This document shows positions 25,099-33,271 of a stretch of DNA of 64,000 nucleotides, piece by piece. The translations under genes were made by a program, and so were the position numbers. Origin of the DNA: Bacillus changyiensis. GTDB lineage: Bacteria; Bacillota; Bacilli; Bacillales; Bacillaceae. The notes beneath the pieces are model-generated. The model searched no databases. It worked only from the letters and a program-made list of their open reading frames with translations, and was not told where the DNA came from. The stretch spans positions 496,001-560,000 of the forward strand of contig NZ_JAQFWW010000001.1 of the NCBI RefSeq assembly GCF_027706145.1. Reading direction: 5' to 3'. Numbering within the stretch: the first letter of the stretch is position 1; every line of letters starts with the position of its first letter.

Positions 25099-27753
25099 AT
25101 GTCAGATCAATTTAACAGCCGCCAGGAACGGCGAAAAGCCCAACAAGGTAAAAGTAGGTCTAATACTCAGTCAAAACCCAAGAAAAAGAAGAAAATGGGG
25201 CTTTTCAAGAAAATTCTTTTATCAATTTTAATCATTGGTGTCCTCGGTTTAATTGCTGGAGGAGCCACATTTGCATTTATGATTGCTGATGCTCCGTCTC
25301 TTGACGAAGGAAAATTAAAAACCCCATACTCTTCCACGATTTATGATATAAACGGGAAAAAAATCGGGGAAATTGGATCAGAAAAACGGAAATATGTACC
25401 GATTAAAAATATACCCAATGTCGTGAAAAATGCCTTTCTGGCAACAGAGGATGCCCGTTTTTATGAACACCATGGAGTTGATCCAATTCGGATCGGTGGA
25501 GCCCTTATTGCTAACTTTGAAGGTGGGTTCGGTTCTGAGGGTGGAAGTACAATCACACAACAGGTTGTAAAGAATTCGTTCTTGTCCCATGACAAAACAA
25601 TGAAACGTAAAGTTCAGGAAGTATGGCTTTCATTCCAGCTTGAGAGAAAGTATTCAAAAGACGAAATACTAGAAATGTACCTAAACAGGATCTTTTTCTC
25701 ATCCCAAGCTTATGGTGTTGGAAAAGCAGCAGAATTGTTTTATGGGGTAAAAGATTTAAATGACTTAACGATCTCGCAAGCGGCAACACTTGCTGGCATG
25801 CCACAAAGTCCAAATAACTACAACCCTATTAAACATCCAGACAGAGCAGAAAAAAGACGAAATGTTGTTCTAAATTTGATGAAGCAAAATGGATTTATCT
25901 CAGAAGCAGACTATAATAAAGCAAAAAAAGTATCTGTAAAAAAAGGGCTTGTATCTCCTGAAAAATACGCAAAATCAGCTGGTAATAAGAAATACAATGC
26001 ATTTATTGAACAGGTTGTTGAAGAAGTCCAAGAAAAAACGAATGTCAATCCTTTAACAGATGGATTAAAAATTTATACAACGATTGATACAAAGGCACAA
26101 GATTATGTAGATGAGATGATGGATGGAGATTCAGTACCGTACACCGAGAAAATGAAAGCTGGCTTAGTCCTGCTCGATACAAAAACCGGTGAAGTACGTG
26201 CAATCGGCGGTGGGCGCAATCGACCTGCTGGCGGATTCAACTATGCAACAAACCTTGAACGACAACCCGGTTCAACGATCAAACCGATCCTTGATTATGG
26301 ACCTGTTATCGAACATAAAAAATGGTCAACTTATGAGCAGATTAAAGATGAACCGTACCATTACTCAACTGGACAGGAAATTAATAACTATGACCATAAA
26401 CATAAAGGTTGGATAACAATGAGAAAGGCGCTTGCTGACTCGCGAAATATTCCAGCTTTAAAGGCCTTTCAGGCGGCCGAGAAGAAAAACGTTGCACAAT
26501 TTGCAAAAGGTCTTGGTCTATCGATTCCTGAAGATAAATTATTTGAAGCCTATGCGATCGGCGGATTTGGAAACGGTGTGTCTCCTCTTCAAATGGCTGG
26601 AGCGTACAGTGCATTTGGTAACAATGGCTATTACAATACACCACACTTTGTAACTGCTGTAGAATTCAATGATGGTACAAAACTTGACTTAAAACCAGAA
26701 GCAAAACCGGCAATGAGTGATTATACCGCATTTATGATGACAGATATGCTCAAAACAGCTGTTAATTCTGGAACAGGAACACAAGCGCAAGTTCCTGGTG
26801 TTACTGTAGCTGGAAAGACAGGTACAACAAACTTTGATGAGGCTGACGTTAAGAAATACGGTATCAGTCGTGACGGTGCCAAAGATTCATGGTTTGTCGG
26901 TTATACACCGCAATATACAGCAGCGGTTTGGACTGGTAAAGAAGGTAGAAACTCGCTCAATCAAAGTGAACAACAAATCGCTAAACTATTATTTAAAAAA
27001 ATTATCACAAAAGTTGATGATGGTAGCGGCTCATTTAAGAAACCGGACAGTGTCGTTGAAGCAACCGTCTTAAAAGGATCAAATCCAGCCGCTTTAGCAA
27101 GCAGCAACACTCCTGCTGATAAAAAGCTAACCGAGTATTTTGTTAAAGGAACAGAACCGACAACAGTTTCAAACAAATACGAGGAAAAAGAAGAAGATGT
27201 GAAAAAACCTTCTGGTTTGAGTGCCCATTATGATAAAGAATCAAACAGCATTAAAGTAACATGGTCATATTCAGGTGATGATGATGCATCATTTAAAGTC
27301 ACGCAATCGGTTGATGGTGGCAAATCTAGCGAGATTCAAAACAGCAGTCAAACAGAAGCTGTCATCTCGAATGTAAAACAAGGATCTACCTACAGATTCG
27401 AAGTCACAGCTGTAACTGATGATGGTGAAAGTAGTCCTGCTGCAGTGACACTTAAAGTGACTGCTGGAGATGAAGATCAGGAAGACGATTCAAAAGCTGA
27501 TCAAGATCAGCAAAAGCAAGAAGATGATCAGAAAAAAACCGAGGAAGACAAAAAGAAAAAAGATGATCAAAGCACAAAACAACCAGATCAACAGCAACAA
27601 AATCCCGGAGATAACTCTGATCAACAAAATCAAAACGGTTCACCTGACAAAGACAAAGTGGATGGAAGAAAAGAAGAGCCCGGTAGTGAACCAACTGATG
27701 GAAGTCCAAGCGACGACAATAAAAAAGATACTGGAGACAACTCAGGAGACTGA
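25099..27753 (+). CDS. ponA: Class A penicillin-binding protein 1 (PonA)
   Basis: PBP1 polymerises and cross-links peptidoglycan at the membrane. The order is a basic cytoplasmic tail, one membrane helix (about residues 37-58), a GT51 glycosyltransferase with EDARFYEHHG and EGGSTITQQVVKN, and a transpeptidase with SxxK in QPGSTIKP, SRN and AGKTGTT. A fibronectin type III-like module follows (about 700-790), then a tail of nearly 100 residues of Asp, Gln, Lys and Asn. The total of 884 residues is slightly shorter than B. subtilis PBP1, the difference lying mainly in the tail. It is transcribed after recU and ends at a long palindromic terminator. Confidence 0.97.
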   Translation: MSDQFNSRQERRKAQQGKSRSNTQSKPKKKKKMGLFKKILLSILIIGVLGLIAGGATFAFMIADAPSLDEGKLKTPYSSTIYDINGKKIGEIGSEKRKYVPIKNIPNVVKNAFLATEDARFYEHHGVDPIRIGGALIANFEGGFGSEGGSTITQQVVKNSFLSHDKTMKRKVQEVWLSFQLERKYSKDEILEMYLNRIFFSSQAYGVGKAAELFYGVKDLNDLTISQAATLAGMPQSPNNYNPIKHPDRAEKRRNVVLNLMKQNGFISEADYNKAKKVSVKKGLVSPEKYAKSAGNKKYNAFIEQVVEEVQEKTNVNPLTDGLKIYTTIDTKAQDYVDEMMDGDSVPYTEKMKAGLVLLDTKTGEVRAIGGGRNRPAGGFNYATNLERQPGSTIKPILDYGPVIEHKKWSTYEQIKDEPYHYSTGQEINNYDHKHKGWITMRKALADSRNIPALKAFQAAEKKNVAQFAKGLGLSIPEDKLFEAYAIGGFGNGVSPLQMAGAYSAFGNNGYYNTPHFVTAVEFNDGTKLDLKPEAKPAMSDYTAFMMTDMLKTAVNSGTGTQAQVPGVTVAGKTGTTNFDEADVKKYGISRDGAKDSWFVGYTPQYTAAVWTGKEGRNSLNQSEQQIAKLLFKKIITKVDDGSGSFKKPDSVVEATVLKGSNPAALASSNTPADKKLTEYFVKGTEPTTVSNKYEEKEEDVKKPSGLSAHYDKESNSIKVTWSYSGDDDASFKVTQSVDGGKSSEIQNSSQTEAVISNVKQGSTYRFEVTAVTDDGESSPAAVTLKVTAGDEDQEDDSKADQDQQKQEDDQKKTEEDKKKKDDQSTKQPDQQQQNPGDNSDQQNQNGSPDKDKVDGRKEEPGSEPTDGSPSDDNKKDTGDNSGD

Positions 27754-27827
27754 TGAGCCTTGGACTTGGTCGAATAGAGCAACATTGTAAAAAGCCATGA
27801 TTCAAGATGGCTGACTTTCAGCAAAAA

Positions 27828-27873
27828 GGGTGTCCAATAAGTCAAAATTCGACTTACTGGACACCCTATTTTT
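27828..27873 (+). terminator. ponA terminator
   Basis: GGGTGTCCAATAAGTC (27828-27843) pairs with GACTTACTGGACACCC (27851-27866) with one mismatch and is followed by TATTTTTAT. Confidence 0.85.
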
Positions 27874-27878
27874 ATATC

Positions 27879-27910
27879 AAAAAAGCTGTCCTGACTTTCT
27901 CGGACAGCCC
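27879..27910 (-). terminator. ypoC terminator
   Basis: GCTGTCC (27885-27891) and GGACAGC (27902-27908) form the stem; the minus strand continues with TTTTTT. Confidence 0.75.
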
Positions 27911-27912
27911 TG

Positions 27913-28404
27913 TTACAATTTATTCATCACAACATATTTATAAAACTGCTTTTTCATTTCTGTGAATAATTCATCAAGCTGAATAAAACAATGGTATTGG
28001 GTCGGCTTTAACAAAATAAATTCGAGCCGTTCTGCCCAGTTAATTGGTTTAACAGGAAAGTTTTCTTGAATAAGCGTTTTCCAAGCCAAAGTTGTGACTG
28101 GTTTTCCCATCGTCCAGTAAAGGCTTGCAATAAAACAACAAACACCTGTTAACATTTCATCTTGACTACACCTTGATTTTCTTGTTTGAAAAACAGGAAG
28201 GAGCCGTTTTTTTCTTTCCTCCCACGTTTGAAACAAAAGCGGTACCCATTCTTGAGGATGTTCCCATGGTTTAACAGCTCCCTCTTTCAGAGAAAAATCG
28301 AAATAAAGCGGATTCTCTAACAGAATAACTCGGGTTTCTTGACTGTCTATGTTTTTCTCTCTTAATGTTTTTGCAAATGTATCTAGTAATAAATCATTTG
28401 TCAT
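27913..28404 (-). CDS. ypoC: Conserved protein YpoC
   Basis: This protein of about 163 residues is in the Bacillus-specific YpoC family. It has no known activity and no membrane segment (sample: LTGVCCFIASLYWTMGKPV, HCFIQLDELFTEMKKQF). The frame runs back to 28470, but the ATG at 28404 overlaps the nth stop codon as ATGA, a typical coupled start. It is the last gene of the dnaD-nth-ypoC operon, followed by a terminator. Confidence 0.85.
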   Translation of the reverse strand: MTNDLLLDTFAKTLREKNIDSQETRVILLENPLYFDFSLKEGAVKPWEHPQEWVPLLFQTWEERKKRLLPVFQTRKSRCSQDEMLTGVCCFIASLYWTMGKPVTTLAWKTLIQENFPVKPINWAERLEFILLKPTQYHCFIQLDELFTEMKKQFYKYVVMNKL

Positions 28405-29063
28405 GGCCGTTTCACCAGCCCTTTTTTGTAACGTTTTTGTCCTTCTCGGCACAAAGAAAACAGCGGACATTCTTCACAGTTTGGTTTTTGTGCTTTACAA
28501 TGGTACCTTCCGAAAAAAATCAGTCGGTGATGTGTTAGAGACCATTCAGATTTTGGGACTTTTTTCATCAGTGTTTTTTCTACTTCCGTCACTGAATCTT
28601 TCCAGCGGCAAAAACCTAACCTTTTAGAGACCCGTTCCACATGAGTGTCTACAGCAATCGCAGGAACACCGAATGCAACAGATACTACAACATTGGCCGT
28701 TTTTCTTCCTACCCCTGGTAGCTTTACTAATTCATCTCTGTCTTTAGGGACTTCCCCATCATATTCATCTAGAAGCATTTGACAAAGTTTTTGAATATGT
28801 TTTGCTTTATTGCGATATAACCCGATTGACTTGATATCCTGCTGAAGTTCTTCCAGGGAAACAGCCAAATAATCTTCTGGTTTTCTGTATTTTTCAAACA
28901 ATGTTTTTGTCACTTTATTAACCAATGCATCTGTACATTGTGCGGATAAAGCAACAGCAATGACAAGCTCAAACGGATTTCCGTGAACTAGCTCACACTC
29001 TGCTTTGGGAAACATATCACCTATTGTTTCTAAACAAAACTCGATTTGTTTTTTCGTTAACAT
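28401..29063 (-). CDS. nth: Endonuclease III
   Basis: Nth is a DNA glycosylase/AP lyase that removes oxidised pyrimidines. It has a helix-hairpin-helix KLPGVGRKTANVV carrying the catalytic lysine, followed by the catalytic aspartate in VDTHVERVSKRLGF. The C-terminal cluster of four cysteines (CKAQKPNCEECPLFSLC) binds a 4Fe-4S group. The length of 220 residues is normal. It lies 17 bases after dnaD and overlaps ypoC by 4 bases, the conserved dnaD-nth-ypoC operon. Confidence 0.97.
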   Translation of the reverse strand: MLTKKQIEFCLETIGDMFPKAECELVHGNPFELVIAVALSAQCTDALVNKVTKTLFEKYRKPEDYLAVSLEELQQDIKSIGLYRNKAKHIQKLCQMLLDEYDGEVPKDRDELVKLPGVGRKTANVVVSVAFGVPAIAVDTHVERVSKRLGFCRWKDSVTEVEKTLMKKVPKSEWSLTHHRLIFFGRYHCKAQKPNCEECPLFSLCREGQKRYKKGLVKRP

Positions 29064-29080
29064 AACTTCACCTTTTCACT

Positions 29081-29776
29081 TTAATGATCAAGCCAATTGT
29101 AAAAAGGAACCTGCTTTGTATACTCCTTTTGCCCGCCCTTCTGAGTTGTCTTGCGCCTGAATTTTTGGCTGTAGTTGGCGGCTTGTTCTATTGTCATGAT
29201 CCCATTTTTCTTCCATTCAAAAAGAATCCGGTCAATATAGCGGAAATTCAATTTTCCCGAAATAACTGCCTCTCTTAAAGCTTGTTTAATGAGGTGAACA
29301 TCGTGATGATCCTGGTCAATCCAAATGCTAAGTGTCTCACATTCCAAAGGGGAAAGAGGCCTTGCAAACTCTTCTTCAAATATAGTATAAATGCTTTTCT
29401 GTTCTTCCTCTTGCTGCTCATTATATTTCTTTTTCTCAGCCAACTCAAGATAGTCAAACAGTTTGCTCCAAAGGGGCTCTAACGAGTACTTTTCATACTT
29501 AATCCCCTCTTGATCTTCACATTCTTCTATCAAAATCAACCCTTTTTGGATAAACACCCTTAGCATGTTCATACAATGTTCAGGTGGTATTGTCATCGTT
29601 TTGCATAATTCTTCTGGTGTCGGGAAAAAAGCACCTTTTTCAACATGCATTTTAATGTTTAAGAGCAGGATAAACTCTGTTTCATTCAGTCCAAGTTCCC
29701 GGTAATTCATGAAGAGTAGATTAGGAATGCTCATAGATCCCATTTCCTGCATCTTAATAAACTCCTGCTTTTTCAT
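29081..29776 (-). CDS. dnaD: Primosomal replication initiation protein DnaD
   Basis: DnaD acts with DnaB and DnaI to load the replicative helicase at oriC and at restart forks. It has an N-terminal winged-helix oligomerisation domain (about residues 1-120) and a C-terminal DnaD domain with the YxxxIL-type motif seen as FRYIDRILFEWKKNGI. Its 231 residues are the family length. It starts at ATG 29776 with GAGAGGTG upstream. A strong terminator separates it from asnS, so it starts its own operon with nth and ypoC. Confidence 0.96.
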   Translation of the reverse strand: MKKQEFIKMQEMGSMSIPNLLFMNYRELGLNETEFILLLNIKMHVEKGAFFPTPEELCKTMTIPPEHCMNMLRVFIQKGLILIEECEDQEGIKYEKYSLEPLWSKLFDYLELAEKKKYNEQQEEEQKSIYTIFEEEFARPLSPLECETLSIWIDQDHHDVHLIKQALREAVISGKLNFRYIDRILFEWKKNGIMTIEQAANYSQKFRRKTTQKGGQKEYTKQVPFYNWLDH

Positions 29777-29818
29777 TTTGATACACCTCTCTTGTCCAGT
29801 ATATCATGAATGACTGTG

Positions 29819-29850
29819 AAAAAGTCTCCTGTCATAACAGGAGACTTTTT
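29819..29850. terminator. asnS terminator
   Basis: AAAAAGTCTCCTGT and ACAGGAGACTTTTT form a perfect 14-base stem around CATA, effective in both directions. Confidence 0.92.
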
Positions 29851-29854
29851 CAAG

Positions 29855-31147
29855 TTAAGGATATAAGCGATTTAACAATCTAGGGAATGGAATCGTTTCA
29901 CGGACATGGGGTGCACCGCTAATCCAAGCAACAGTTCTTTCCAAACCGAGTCCAAAACCTGAATGAGGAACTGAACCGTATTGTCGAAGCTCAGCATACC
30001 ATTGATATGCATCAGATGCTAGACCGTGTTCTTTCAGTCGGGCTTCAAGCAGATCCTGATCGTGGATGCGTTCAGATCCACCGATAATTTCTCCATAACC
30101 TTCAGGGGCGATTAAATCGGCACAGAGTACAACTTCCTCCCGATCTGATGCTGGCTGCATATAAAACGGTTTGATAGAAGTTGGATAATGTGTAATAAAC
30201 ACAGGTTTGTCATAACTTTCAGCAATTGCTGTTTCATGAGGTGCTCCAAAATCGTCTCCCCATTCAATATCATCAAACCCTTTATCTTTTAGAAACTGAA
30301 TGGCATCATCATAAGTGATGCGTGGAAATGGCGCTTTGATTTGCTCAAGTTTTGCCGTATCTCTTCCAAGTGTCTTGAGTTCAATTTTACAGTTTTCAAG
30401 CACACTTTGAACGATAAATGAAACATAGTTTTCTTGAATTTCCAGGTTTTCATCAAATTCAACAAATGCCATTTCAGGCTCTATCATCCAAAATTCAATC
30501 AAATGGCGCTTTGTTTTTGATTTTTCTGCCCTGAAAGTCGGTCCGAAGGAAAATACTTTTCCTAAAGCCATAGCCGCAGCTTCCATATACAGTTGTCCAC
30601 TTTGTGATAAATAAGCATCCTCATCAAAGTACTTTGTAGCAAAAAGCTCTGTCGTCCCTTCTGGGGCACTCCCCGTCAAGATCGGAGGATCAACTTTTAC
30701 AAACCCTTCTTTATTAAAGAATTCATATGTAGCACGAATAATTTCATTACGGATCTTCATAATCGCATGCTGTCGTTTGGAACGAAGCCATAAATGTCTA
30801 TGATCCATCAAAAATTCTGTTCCATGTTCTTTAGGTGTGATTGGGTAATCTTTTGCTTCGTGAATCACTTCAAGTGAGGTTACAGCAAGTTCATATCCGA
30901 GCGGTGAGCGCTCGTCCACTTTGACAATCCCTTTCACATATAAAGAAGTTTCCTGTGTAACTGATTTAGCCATTTGAAACGTATCTTCATCTACTTCAGC
31001 TTTAACGACAACTCCTTGTATAAAACCCGTACCGTCCCTTAACTGCAAAAACGCGATTTTGCCGCTTGAACGTTTATTCGCAATCCAGGCACCAATTGTT
31101 ACTTCTTCACCAACATGATTGTACACTTGGTTTATTGTTGTTTTCAC
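29855..31147 (-). CDS. asnS: Asparaginyl-tRNA synthetase
   Basis: AsnS charges tRNA-Asn with asparagine. The class II enzyme has an N-terminal OB-fold anticodon domain (about 1-100, [20 protein letters not shown]) and a catalytic domain. The catalytic domain shows motif 2 ([21 protein letters not shown]) in part and motif 3 at the end ([15 protein letters not shown]). The length of 430 residues is normal. The gap to aspB is only about 107 bases with no T-box-like leader that I can see. It follows aspB as in B. subtilis, which links aspartate formation and asparagine use. Confidence 0.97.
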   Translation of the reverse strand: MKTTINQVYNHVGEEVTIGAWIANKRSSGKIAFLQLRDGTGFIQGVVVKAEVDEDTFQMAKSVTQETSLYVKGIVKVDERSPLGYELAVTSLEVIHEAKDYPITPKEHGTEFLMDHRHLWLRSKRQHAIMKIRNEIIRATYEFFNKEGFVKVDPPILTGSAPEGTTELFATKYFDEDAYLSQSGQLYMEAAAMALGKVFSFGPTFRAEKSKTKRHLIEFWMIEPEMAFVEFDENLEIQENYVSFIVQSVLENCKIELKTLGRDTAKLEQIKAPFPRITYDDAIQFLKDKGFDDIEWGDDFGAPHETAIAESYDKPVFITHYPTSIKPFYMQPASDREEVVLCADLIAPEGYGEIIGGSERIHDQDLLEARLKEHGLASDAYQWYAELRQYGSVPHSGFGLGLERTVAWISGAPHVRETIPFPRLLNRLYP

Positions 31148-31254
31148 TATCGTTTCCCTCCAAAAAACGAAAGAAATAGGTTCACGACCGATTTCTTTCT
31201 GACATCCATAACGTATATTATACCTTCTTTAAACAGATGTGGTCAATGTCTTCC

Positions 31255-32439
31255 CTAGCGACTATGCTCAGTGACAAACCGGTGAATGCGTTGAATCGCT
31301 TCCTCCAACAACGGAAGAGATGTAGCATATGACAACCGAATATTATCTGGTGCACCAAAACCAGATCCCGGAACAATCGCGACTTTTTCTTCTTCAAGCA
31401 ACGCTTCCGCAAATTGATCTACTTCTGTAAATCCGCATGCTACAGCTGCTTTTTTCACATTTGGAAATAAATAAAAAGCGCCTTCCGGTTTTACACAAGT
31501 TAACCCAGGAATATCCACAAGTAGTTGGTACACTTTATCAAGCCGCTCCTCAAAAGCCTTTCTCATGTCTTCAACTGGTTCAAATGGTCCATTGTACGCT
31601 GCAATCGCGCCATATTGAGCAATAGATGTTGGATTTGATGTGCTATGGCTGGCAAGGTTTGTCATCGCTTTGATCACCGTTTGGTTTCCGGCTGCATACC
31701 CAATACGCCAACCTGTCATACTATGTGATTTCGACACGCCATTAATGATGATTGTTTGCTCTTTTAGCTGTGAAGAAAGCTGAGCGATTGACACATGTTT
31801 CTTCTCACCATAGATCAGTTTTTCATAAATTTCATCAGAGATAATCAAGATATTGTGGCGAAGACAAACTTCTCCAAGCGCTTGTAGTTCTTCTTCTGTA
31901 TACATCATACCGGTAGGATTGCTTGGAGAATTGATAATCACTGCTTTTGTTTTATCTGTTACTGCACTTTCCAGTTGCTCTGAGGAGATCTTAAAGTTGT
32001 TTTTCTCCAGACCTTCCACAAAGACAGGGCGGCCTCCTGCGAGTTTAACCTGTTCTGGATAACTGACCCAATATGGAGTCGGGATCATCACTTCATCCTC
32101 TTCATCCAACAACACTTGAAAAAGAGTGTAAAGAGCATGTTTTGCACCTGTACAAACAATGATTTCTGACTGGCTATATTCGATTTGTTGATCGCGCTTA
32201 AATTTTTCGATAATGCTTTCTTTAAGGGCGGCAAGTCCACTTGAAGGTGTATATTTCGTGTGCCCTTCGTTCATAGAGCGGACAGCGGCTTCAATGATAT
32301 GTTTAGGAGTGTTAAAATCGGGTTCTCCTGCGCCTAAACCAATCACATCATGCCCAGCAGCTTTTAATTCTTTTGCTTTTGCCGTTATGGCCAATGTTGC
32401 AGACGGTGTTAATGCTGATACTCTTTTAGCTAAATTCAA
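31255..32439 (-). CDS. aspB: Aspartate aminotransferase
   Basis: AspB converts oxaloacetate and glutamate to aspartate and 2-oxoglutarate. It is a fold-type I PLP enzyme of subgroup I-gamma: NSPSNPTG binds the cofactor, DEIYEKLIYG follows, and the Schiff-base lysine is in INGVSKSHSMTGWRIGY. The substrate arginine lies in NIRLSYATS near the C-terminus. It has 394 residues. It is downstream of ypmB by 23 bases and is probably cotranscribed with ypmA and ypmB. Confidence 0.96.
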   Translation of the reverse strand: MNLAKRVSALTPSATLAITAKAKELKAAGHDVIGLGAGEPDFNTPKHIIEAAVRSMNEGHTKYTPSSGLAALKESIIEKFKRDQQIEYSQSEIIVCTGAKHALYTLFQVLLDEEDEVMIPTPYWVSYPEQVKLAGGRPVFVEGLEKNNFKISSEQLESAVTDKTKAVIINSPSNPTGMMYTEEELQALGEVCLRHNILIISDEIYEKLIYGEKKHVSIAQLSSQLKEQTIIINGVSKSHSMTGWRIGYAAGNQTVIKAMTNLASHSTSNPTSIAQYGAIAAYNGPFEPVEDMRKAFEERLDKVYQLLVDIPGLTCVKPEGAFYLFPNVKKAAVACGFTEVDQFAEALLEEEKVAIVPGSGFGAPDNIRLSYATSLPLLEEAIQRIHRFVTEHSR

Positions 32440-32462
32440 CTCATTTTCCCCCTGACTTATCT

Positions 32463-32951
32463 TTAAGGCGTCATGTTTTTATGAACTTTTCCATTTGTAA
32501 AATCGACATAACTTAAACTATATTGATCATTTTGATTGAAGTAAGTCACTTCCCACAATAAAGTACTTCCTTCTCTGGCCAAATGAACTCCTTTTAGTTC
32601 AGATAAGTGACCTTGATCTTGAACCGTTTTAACTGCCTGTTTGCTTGTGATACCATCCTTGGCTCTTTTGAACATCAATTTTTGTTTTTTGTCAGCTGGA
32701 ACCCAGACATAGATTTTCTCGTCTTTTTGATTTTCACCTTCAACAATATACTGTTTTTCTTTACCAACAAATGTTTCTACATTGTCAACTTGTTTTAGAT
32801 CAGCTTTTTTCTTTGCGACTTCAACCGCTGATTGATGGCCGCTTTCTTTCTGGGCCATCGCTGTTTGATAGACATTTACACTTACAAGAAGAATCGCTAC
32901 CAACATAATACTACCAAATACAAGTGTAAAAATTAATGTTTTTTTCCCCAT
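32463..32951 (-). CDS. ypmB: Membrane-anchored protein YpmB
   Basis: This 162-residue protein has one N-terminal membrane anchor (LIFTLVFGSIMLVAILLVSV) and an outside domain related to PepSY-type tandem folds (ITSKQAVKTVQDQGHLSELK, TLLWEVTYFN). The B. subtilis gene is linked with autolysis or cell-envelope regulation only by family features, and no activity is known. It lies between ypmA and aspB, 9 bases after ypmA. Confidence 0.88.
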   Translation of the reverse strand: MGKKTLIFTLVFGSIMLVAILLVSVNVYQTAMAQKESGHQSAVEVAKKKADLKQVDNVETFVGKEKQYIVEGENQKDEKIYVWVPADKKQKLMFKRAKDGITSKQAVKTVQDQGHLSELKGVHLAREGSTLLWEVTYFNQNDQYSLSYVDFTNGKVHKNMTP

Positions 32952-32960
32952 TTTCTTCTC

Positions 32961-33131
32961 CTACGTTCTATAAATCGTAAATGTTGCTTTTTTTTGATCT
33001 TCTTCATTAAGGGCAAGGCCAAACATTAAATCATTGCGTTTAAGCGTCCGATTTAAAAGGTCAACGATTTTATAAAGGTCTTCTGAGTGTTGAACACTAA
33101 CGGTTGACAGAATTTCAATTTTGCTATCCAT
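32961..33131 (-). CDS. ypmA: Small conserved protein YpmA
   Basis: This 56-residue protein starts at ATG 33131 behind a perfect GGAGGT site. It reads MDSKIEILSTVSVQHSEDLY and ends KATFTIYRT, the YpmA family pattern. Its function is unknown. It is missed by length cut-offs, but position (dinG-ypmA-ypmB), ribosome site and family ends leave little doubt. Confidence 0.93.
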   Translation of the reverse strand: MDSKIEILSTVSVQHSEDLYKIVDLLNRTLKRNDLMFGLALNEEDQKKATFTIYRT

Positions 33132-33271
33132 TTTTCAGTACCTCCGTATCAAACAATAATTGTCATTCATACTTTTGCTGCTACAAGCCAAACTATTTGT
33201 TACAACGGATTAAACCGTTAAGATATAGCCAAAAAATAAAACCTAACCCACACCATTCATTTTAAGAGCCG

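Noticed and set aside
27470..27790. A 106-codon plus-strand frame and several antisense frames over the end of ponA
   Set aside because: They are shadows of the low-complexity Asp/Gln/Lys tail of PonA; none has a ribosome site.
31148..31254. Possible T-box leader upstream of asnS
   Set aside because: The gap is too short and no T-box sequence or terminator/antiterminator pair is visible.
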